From the NCBI GenBank assembly GCA_039187375.1, contig JBCCZN010000002.1, positions 1 through 43,248 on the forward strand: a stretch of DNA of 43,248 nt, in the 5' to 3' direction. Positions 39,321 through 43,248 of this stretch are shown here, piece by piece. Position 1 is the stretch's first letter. Each line of letters opens with the position of its first letter. This stretch comes from CALBPI01 sp039187375 (GTDB taxonomy: Bacteria > Pseudomonadota > Gammaproteobacteria > Steroidobacterales > Woeseiaceae). The notes under the pieces are model-generated. The model was not told where the DNA came from, ran no database searches, and was given only the letters and a program-made list of their open reading frames with translations. Both the position numbers and the translations under genes were made by a program.

Positions 39321-40724
39321 ATGATCAAAAACATATCCGTCATGCACCGCCTGATCAATACACCTTCGCTGATAGCTGTTTGGTTTTGTGTCAGCGCATC
39401 GAGCGCGCTTGCACAATGGCCGCAGCAAAGCTGCAGCCTGCGTCATCGCATTCCCGTAACCGTATCTGCAGTTTCCGGTACACACAACGCCGAGACTCGC
39501 ATCGATCTGACAAGCACCGATTTTCCAATTGAGTACACCTTCTCAAGCAGTGCCGAAGACGTGCGGGTGTTTCGAGCAGACGACCTGACACCAGTGGATT
39601 TTGTGGTGGCAGGCTGGGATCCAGTGGCACGAAGTGCCACGATCTACACGCGTTTACCCCCGATTGGCAGTGGCGCGTCTGAACTGATTTACGTGTATTT
39701 TGGAGACGAGTCGCTCAGTGCCGCCGATAACGCGTTGGCTGTATTCCCTGATGCCGGTGTTCGCCTCAGAAGCCGCGTGTCGAGTGCAGATCCGACCAGT
39801 GCGGCAACGGGTCTGGCCGCATTCGCTGCCGCCACTACCGATGTTGACGATCGCGTGCGGACCAGTGTCACGGGCCTTAACAATCGCGATATAGGCGGCA
39901 GCAACGGCAATTTTGGCTGGTGCATCAGTGCTGTACTCAACGTCACGGCAGCCAATGCAGGCAGCTGGAGTTTTCGTTACGGGGCTGACTTCGGTCGAGG
40001 GGGTCATTTGTATGTCAGCGGCCAGGCCTTGGAAGAAGACTGGAACGATGATCTATGGTGGGCCGGCAACTACAACCGGACGGGAGAAACACTGGAGGGC
40101 ACCATCACACTCACGCCCGGTTGGCACCGATATGAAGCACTCGGTTACGAAGGTTGTTGCGACGGTCGGGTCGGCTTTCAGGCGCGTGCACCGGGTGGCC
40201 CCTGGCAGGATCTGAGCAGTAACAACTTTGATATCCGTGGCGCACAGTGCGTGAACACTACGGCGTCTATATCCGTCGCACCACCTGAAAGCTGCGTCAC
40301 CAATCTGACCGTCGCGAAAACCGTGACTGTTGATGGCAGTAGCAGTTCAGAGTTTTACATTCCGGGCAGTCTTGTCCGGTATGACATTGCAGTTGAAAAC
40401 CCAGGCCAACGCGTCGACCCAACGACACTGGTACTAACCGACGCGTTTCCCGATGACGTGGCATTGGTCACCAGCGGCGCCGGCGCCTTTGCCTTCACCG
40501 ACGGCGCCACCCCGTCCGGCTTGACCTTCACCTACGGCGGTCCGGCCGATGGCGGCGATAGCGTCGAGTTTTCAACCGATGGCGTGAATTTCAATTACAC
40601 GCCGACCTCGCCGTCTGACGCGACTGTCACACACATTCGCTTCCGGCCATCAGGCGCATTGAATCCAAGCTCAGGCAGTGCCGTGCCCAGCTTTACGATC
40701 AGCGTGCTAGGGGTCGTCGAATAG
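39321..40724 (+). CDS. Secreted DUF2341/CCxG-type protein with a DUF11-like C-terminal domain
   Basis: The 467-residue protein begins with a signal peptide ending near SSALA; the start could also be the ATG at 39342. A DUF2341-like module (about residues 45-145) contains FVVAGWDPVARSATIYTRLP and LIYVYFGDESLSA. A central PA14- or CCxG-like module (about 200-290) has FRYGADFGRGGHLYVSGQAL and WHRYEALGYEGCCDGRVGFQ, with the paired Cys motif. The C-terminal part (about 330-465) resembles a DUF11/repeat domain (LVRYDIAVENPGQRV...). Similar domains occur in MshQ-like proteins and PEP-CTERM exoproteins, but there is no C-terminal sorting motif here. It is probably secreted or surface-attached; the pilus cluster lies 30 kb away. 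Confidence 0.7.
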   Translation: MIKNISVMHRLINTPSLIAVWFCVSASSALAQWPQQSCSLRHRIPVTVSAVSGTHNAETRIDLTSTDFPIEYTFSSSAEDVRVFRADDLTPVDFVVAGWDPVARSATIYTRLPPIGSGASELIYVYFGDESLSAADNALAVFPDAGVRLRSRVSSADPTSAATGLAAFAAATTDVDDRVRTSVTGLNNRDIGGSNGNFGWCISAVLNVTAANAGSWSFRYGADFGRGGHLYVSGQALEEDWNDDLWWAGNYNRTGETLEGTITLTPGWHRYEALGYEGCCDGRVGFQARAPGGPWQDLSSNNFDIRGAQCVNTTASISVAPPESCVTNLTVAKTVTVDGSSSSEFYIPGSLVRYDIAVENPGQRVDPTTLVLTDAFPDDVALVTSGAGAFAFTDGATPSGLTFTYGGPADGGDSVEFSTDGVNFNYTPTSPSDATVTHIRFRPSGALNPSSGSAVPSFTISVLGVVE

Positions 40725-40735
40725 TCAGCATTTCG

Positions 40736-40764
40736 TTGACATATTTGCACAAATAAGCAAATAT
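40736..40764 (+). promoter_or_regulatory. Promoter and overlapping palindromic operator of the ArsR-family gene
   Basis: TTGACA at 40736-40741 and AAATAT at 40759-40764 are separated by 17 bp, a good sigma70 promoter. The perfect inverted repeat ATATTTGC (40741-40748) and GCAAATAT (40757-40764) has an 8-bp spacer and overlaps both the spacer and the -10. This is the usual geometry of ArsR/SmtB operators, so autorepression relieved by metal is likely. Confidence 0.7.
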
Positions 40765-40770
40765 AGGGCC

Positions 40771-41067
40771 ATGGAGCTGGACGATACCGAATCACTGGCG
40801 AACTTGCTCAAAGCGCTGGGCGAGTACAACAGACTGTCTTTGGTGTATGAACTATGCCAGTGCAAAGGACCACAGAATGCGATGTGTCTGTGCGAATGCT
40901 GCAGTGTCGATTCTTCTGTCGTTTCGCGCCATTTGAAGATCCTTGCCCAAGAGGGCGTGGTTCAAATTGAGAAAAAAGGCCGTGAGCGAATTTATTCGTT
41001 GAATCGGTCTGATGTTGCCGACAAGTTGCGAGCGCTGGCTGACCAAATCGAATCCGCGCCCGCCTGA
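40771..41067 (+). CDS. ArsR/SmtB-family metalloregulator with Cys-rich helix
   Basis: The 98-residue protein has the ArsR winged-helix plan: NLLKALGEYNRLSLVYELCQ, the recognition helix SVVSRHLKILAQEGVVQIEK and a C-terminal wing RERIYSLNRSDV. A cysteine cluster (CLCECC), with two more Cys upstream (CQCKG), sits just before the recognition helix. Other ArsR sensors place their alpha3 metal sites here (ELCVCDL in ArsR). This predicts binding of a thiophilic metal such as zinc, cadmium, copper or arsenic. The ATG at 40771 lies 6 bp after the promoter -10, so the transcript may be nearly leaderless. A Cys-rich peptide gene follows after 23 bp. Confidence 0.9.
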   Translation: MELDDTESLANLLKALGEYNRLSLVYELCQCKGPQNAMCLCECCSVDSSVVSRHLKILAQEGVVQIEKKGRERIYSLNRSDVADKLRALADQIESAPA

Positions 41068-41090
41068 AGAACAAACCTGAGGAGTCCCCC

Positions 41091-41183
41091 ATGTCAGACA
41101 AATGCTGCGAATGCCCGTGCGAAACAAAAGACCAGTGCGAAACGAATGATTGCAACTGCTGCGAGCAAGACTGCTGCTGCTAA
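41091..41183 (+). CDS. 30-residue Cys-rich metallothionein-like peptide
   Basis: The ATG at 41091 follows a strong GAGGAG ribosome-binding site. The 30-residue product has 11 cysteines (positions 5, 6, 8, 10, 16, 21, 23, 24, 28, 29 and 30), arranged as CC, CxC and CCC groups separated by Asp, Glu, Lys and Asn. There is no signal peptide, so it is cytosolic. This composition is that of a metallothionein-like metal-binding peptide. I do not recognise it as SmtA, which is about 56 residues with a different spacing. It is in the same transcription unit as the Cys-rich ArsR regulator. A chance ORF with 37% Cys and its own ribosome-binding site is very unlikely. Confidence 0.75.
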   Translation: MSDKCCECPCETKDQCETNDCNCCEQDCCC

Positions 41184-41202
41184 GCCATCTGGGTTCTTAG
41201 TC

Positions 41203-41224
41203 ACGACTCTGTTTCGGGAGTCGT
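41203..41224 (+). other. Hairpin after the Cys-rich peptide gene
   Basis: ACGACTC (41203-41209) and GAGTCGT (41218-41224) form a 7-bp stem with an 8-nt loop, starting 20 bp after the stop codon. It lacks a T-run, so it is at best a weak terminator of the ArsR-peptide unit. Confidence 0.4.
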
Positions 41225-41231
41225 AGCGGGA

Positions 41232-41279
41232 TATAATGTATCATTATCGGTCTCGCCCGATGTCATCGACATATCGGGC
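41232..41279 (+). promoter_or_regulatory. Candidate promoter with two palindromes upstream of merC-like gene
   Basis: A perfect TATAAT (41232-41237) is embedded in the 15-bp palindrome ATAATGTATCATTAT (41233-41247), suggesting a repressor site over the -10. No strong -35 was found; CTGTTT at 41209-41214 has the right spacing. Then GCCCGATGTC (41255-41264) and GACATATCGGGC (41268-41279) form a stable hairpin with a two-base bulge and a 3-nt loop in the leader. The TAATG half-sites recall Zur or Fur-type boxes, but the spacing is shorter than I know for Zur. Confidence 0.5.
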
Positions 41280-41302
41280 AGCGTACTTTCAAGGCATTGA
41301 TA

Positions 41303-41701
41303 ATGAACATAAAATCTTCGCTGATGAGCGATGACCAAGACGCGCGCTCTGTAGACATCTACGCTGCCGGCATGGCGGGGCTTTGCTTGTTGCATTGTAT
41401 TGCCTTGCCAGTGCTGGTGTCGTCGATGTCATTGTCCTTGCCACTCATTGACAACGAATGGGTCCACAAAATTTTGGTATTGCTCGCCGCACCGGCGACG
41501 ATCTATATACTGATGAGCGATCGCAGCAATTCAGGGCGACCTGTGTTTGTCGGTGCTGCGCTGTCAGGTCTGGCATTGTTGATCGCGGGAGCATTTGTGC
41601 CGCAGCTCGAGCCACTGGAACAGTCATTGACTATTGCCGGGTCTATTTTGTTGGCCTCTGCTCATTTGTGGCGCGCTAGGAGTATTCGAAGCGGACAATG
41701 A
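41303..41701 (+). CDS. MerC-domain inner-membrane protein
   Basis: The ATG at 41303 gives 132 residues (a second ATG at 41324 is possible). Four hydrophobic helices are visible: AAGMAGLCLLHCIALPVLVS, ILVLLAAPATIYILM, FVGAALSGLALLIAGAF and SLTIAGSILLASAHLW. The CLLHC motif in helix 1 corresponds to the metal-binding Cys pair region of MerC mercury-uptake proteins. The protein is not in a mer operon; it precedes an ABC exporter. Such MerC-like genes are also known as members of zinc-responsive loci. Its stop overlaps the ATPase start as ATGA. Confidence 0.85.
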   Translation: MNIKSSLMSDDQDARSVDIYAAGMAGLCLLHCIALPVLVSSMSLSLPLIDNEWVHKILVLLAAPATIYILMSDRSNSGRPVFVGAALSGLALLIAGAFVPQLEPLEQSLTIAGSILLASAHLWRARSIRSGQ

Positions 41702-42342
41702 ACGCGATAGAAGTCAGTCAGCTACAATTCGGGTTTGATGACCAGCTCGTCATCGATATTGACTCGTTCTCGCTCGCGCAGGGTAAGAGCGTCTCGGTCA
41801 TCGGCCCTTCCGGATGCGGCAAGACAAGCTTCCTGCATCTGCTGGCCGGATTACTCCAACCCAACCAAGGCTCGATTCACATCCTCGAGCAGGATCTCTC
41901 AACCCTGCAGGGCCCTGCGATGGACCGATTTCGAGGTCACAATATTGGCCTGGTGCTGCAGCGCTTTCACCTAATAAAGTCGCTGTCTGTTCGCGAGAAT
42001 ATTCTCCTGGCCAAACGCTTATCACGCAATGGCGCTGACAGTGACAATGTCGATGCACTGCTGACTCGGTTGGGCGTTGCAGACGTCGCGCATCACAAGC
42101 CATCAATGCTCAGCCAAGGTCAGGCACAACGCGCCGCGATTGCCCGAGCTTTGATCCATCGGCCCCGCATTGTCATGGCGGATGAGCCGACATCGGCATT
42201 GGATGATAACAACGCCATGCAAGCGATTGGCATGCTGCGAGATGCAGTCGCCGAGACTGGTGCAACGCTGCTGGTCGTCACCCATGATCAACGAATCCGC
42301 GGCAGTCTGGATCAGGACTTTGATCTGAGGCGCCCGTCATGA
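41698..42342 (+). CDS. ABC transporter ATP-binding protein (LolD/MacB-type)
   Basis: The 214-residue ATPase starts as ATGA overlapping the MerC-like stop. All motifs are present. Walker A is GPSGCGKTS, the Q-loop Gln is in GLVLQRFHLIKSLSV, the signature is SQGQAQRAAIARAL, Walker B is RIVMADEPTSALD and the H-loop His is in LLVVTHDQRI. The short size and the HxxLxxxLSVREN segment put it in the LolD/MacB-like group that pairs with FtsX-fold permeases. It would energise the permease encoded next. The signature has SQGQ instead of SGGQ, a common variant. Confidence 0.92.
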   Translation: MNAIEVSQLQFGFDDQLVIDIDSFSLAQGKSVSVIGPSGCGKTSFLHLLAGLLQPNQGSIHILEQDLSTLQGPAMDRFRGHNIGLVLQRFHLIKSLSVRENILLAKRLSRNGADSDNVDALLTRLGVADVAHHKPSMLSQGQAQRAAIARALIHRPRIVMADEPTSALDDNNAMQAIGMLRDAVAETGATLLVVTHDQRIRGSLDQDFDLRRPS

Positions 42343-43248
42343 GCTGGTTCCGACTCGCACTCGCCAATCTCGGTTTGTCGAAGCTGACATCCGCTGTCAA
42401 CGTGCTGCTGATGGCATTGGGCACTGCCAGCATCGTGATTCTGTTGTTGGTGGGCGCACAGGTGTCCGACACAATGTCACGCGACGCAGAAGGTGTCGAT
42501 CTTGTTATCGGTGCGAAAGGCAGCCCAGTCCAGTTGGTCCTCTCCGCGGTCTATCACGCCGATGTGCCGACCGGAAACATTGCGTTGGCTGACGCCAATA
42601 TCTGGGCCAACGACACACGCATCGCCGAGGCTATCCCGCTGTCTTTGGGCGATAGCTATAGAGGCTTTCGTATTGTCGGCACCACACCGGACTATGCAGC
42701 GCTTTACGATGCCAGCATAGCCGAAGGCGAATGGTGGCAACGACGCATGCAGGCCGTTGTCGGTGCTGCCGTGGCCGCCCGTGCCAACCTCAGCGTTGGC
42801 TCAACATTTGTTGGTGCACACGGCTTCTCCGACGCTGGCCACAGCCATGATGAGGACCAATATCGCGTCGTCGGTATTCTCGAACGCACGGGCTCTGTGC
42901 TGGATCGCCTGGTGTTAACGTCGCTCGACAGTGTTTGGGCAATACACGAACCTGGTGGCACTAGCGATAACGAAGACGCACACGAGCACGGCGACGAAGA
43001 TCATGACGATGAACATGATCACGAGGCGCACGAGCACGACGAAGAAGATCATGACGATGAACATGATCACGAGGCGCACGAGCACGACGAGGAAGATCAT
43101 GACGATGAGCATGATCTTCGTCGCCGTGCTCATGTGCGTCTTGGTTGTCCGAAGTGCCGGCAGGTTCATGTATCGCCCACACACTGTCGAGCGACGTCAA
43201 TACCAGGCGATCCAGCACGGTGCCCGTACGTTCAAGAACACCGACGAC
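42339..43248 (+). CDS. FtsX-like permease with His/Asp/Glu-rich loop, 3' end disrupted
   Basis: The ATG at 42339 overlaps the ATPase stop by 4 bp. The first membrane helix (about residues 18-42) and the following GVDLVIGAKGSPVQLVLSAV segment are typical of MacB/FtsX-like permeases. After a GHSHDEDQ motif, a strongly acidic His-rich loop with about 48-bp repeats follows. From 43116 the frame reads antisense of a second, diverged copy of the same gene, so the C-terminal membrane helices are lost and no stop is reached before the window ends. The locus resembles the zinc-regulated ABC system around PA4064-PA4066 in Pseudomonas aeruginosa. The intact protein likely handles zinc or another metal complex. 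Confidence 0.8.
   Translation, partial: MSWFRLALANLGLSKLTSAVNVLLMALGTASIVILLLVGAQVSDTMSRDAEGVDLVIGAKGSPVQLVLSAVYHADVPTGNIALADANIWANDTRIAEAIPLSLGDSYRGFRIVGTTPDYAALYDASIAEGEWWQRRMQAVVGAAVAARANLSVGSTFVGAHGFSDAGHSHDEDQYRVVGILERTGSVLDRLVLTSLDSVWAIHEPGGTSDNEDAHEHGDEDHDDEHDHEAHEHDEEDHDDEHDHEAHEHDEEDHDDEHDLRRRAHVRLGCPKCRQVHVSPTHCRATSIPGDPARCPYVQEHRR
42993..43115 (+). repeat. 48-bp tandem repeats encoding the His/Asp/Glu-rich loop
   Basis: One 45-bp unit, one 48-bp unit and a 30-bp partial unit run in frame and encode DEDHDDEHDHEAHEH-like sequence. The 48-bp unit differs from the 45-bp unit by one extra Glu codon and is otherwise nearly identical. The repeat contains GATCATG and CATGATC, which are inverted complements and mark the junction to the inverted copy. 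Confidence 0.85.
43110..43248 (-). pseudogene. Diverged inverted copy of the permease gene segment 42867-43005
   Basis: The reverse complement of this 139-bp segment aligns without gaps to 42867-43005 with 18 mismatches (about 87% identity). Most mismatches are synonymous, so both copies encode VLDRLVLTSLDSVWAIHEP and the same DAHEHGDEDH tail. The reading frame on the minus strand is open from the window edge and runs toward the junction at CATGATC (43110-43116), after which it turns into the antisense of copy 1. It is therefore the 5'/middle part of a second permease gene, not an independent complete gene. Confidence 0.85.

Noticed and set aside
41233..41247. A Zur box at the MerC-like promoter
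   Set aside because: The TAATG half-sites are similar in style, but the centre is 3 bp where I expect about 6, so I describe it only as a palindrome.
42993..43115. Short repeats that might be mistaken for a CRISPR array
   Set aside because: The units are in frame, encode a His-rich loop and have no unique spacers.
42961..43218. An independent minus-strand gene at the window end
   Set aside because: It is the start of the inverted permease copy and continues into antisense of the first copy; not a separate gene.

Overview
The window looks like chromosomal DNA of a gammaproteobacterium, probably an environmental and possibly marine Gram-negative. The support is an MSHA-type (type IV pilus-like) assembly cluster, BaeSR-like and cache/GGDEF signalling proteins, outer-membrane lipoproteins, a TolC/HlyD export system, and an even, moderately high GC content with gammaproteobacterial-style protein families throughout. 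I saw no rRNA, tRNA, CRISPR array, integrase or transposase. The assignment rests on protein family resemblance judged by eye, with no database search.

Layout. 1-1300 (+): the 3' part of a DUF374 lysophospholipid acyltransferase-like gene and a DUF3108 periplasmic protein. 1297-9951 (-): a compact, translationally coupled MSHA/type II secretion-like cluster running prepilin, GspE-type ATPase, GspF-type platform protein, second prepilin, MshI (PilM/N-like), PilO-like, PilP-like and the MshL secretin. 10048-14198 (-): an ABC half-transporter with HlyD and TolC partners, whose nucleotide-binding domain has lost every catalytic motif. 14293-15987 (-): an animal-type heme peroxidase lipoprotein. 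16283-20104 (+): BaeS/BaeR-like two-component system, a small Cys-containing periplasmic protein and a beta-lactamase-fold hydrolase.

20101-25374: an operon of MFS transporter, 4'-phosphopantetheinyl transferase and two crotonases (-), divergent from a 4-hydroxybutyryl-CoA dehydratase-like enzyme that keeps the iron-sulfur ligands (+). 25401-26611 (+): an SPFH membrane protein and a 57-residue ribbon-helix-helix-like protein, preceded by three GATATC boxes spaced exactly 11 bp apart. 26618-29383 (-): sensor kinase, response regulator and a NMN adenylyltransferase/Nudix protein. 29428-33724: PLP decarboxylase, TSUP permease, RluA-type pseudouridine synthase with an unusual leader (21-residue ORF, hairpin, terminator ending at the start codon), a VOC protein and an NTF2-like lipoprotein. 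33759-40724: a BNR-repeat lipoprotein, a putative metalloprotease, a diguanylate cyclase, an aminotransferase and a DUF2341/DUF11-like secreted protein.

40736-43248 (+): a metal-homeostasis block. A Cys-rich ArsR regulator sits under its own palindromic operator and is followed by a 30-residue peptide with 11 cysteines. Then come a MerC-like membrane protein, a LolD-like ATPase and an FtsX-like permease with a His/Asp/Glu-rich loop, an arrangement resembling zinc-responsive ABC loci known in Pseudomonas. The permease gene is broken at the window end: 43110-43248 is a diverged inverted copy of 42867-43005. This is either a real inverted duplication or an assembly fold-back.

The most promising points for new biology are the catalytically dead ABC exporter, the Cys-rich peptide in the metal block, the 11-bp repeat operator beside the SPFH/RHH pair, and the leader in front of rluA.
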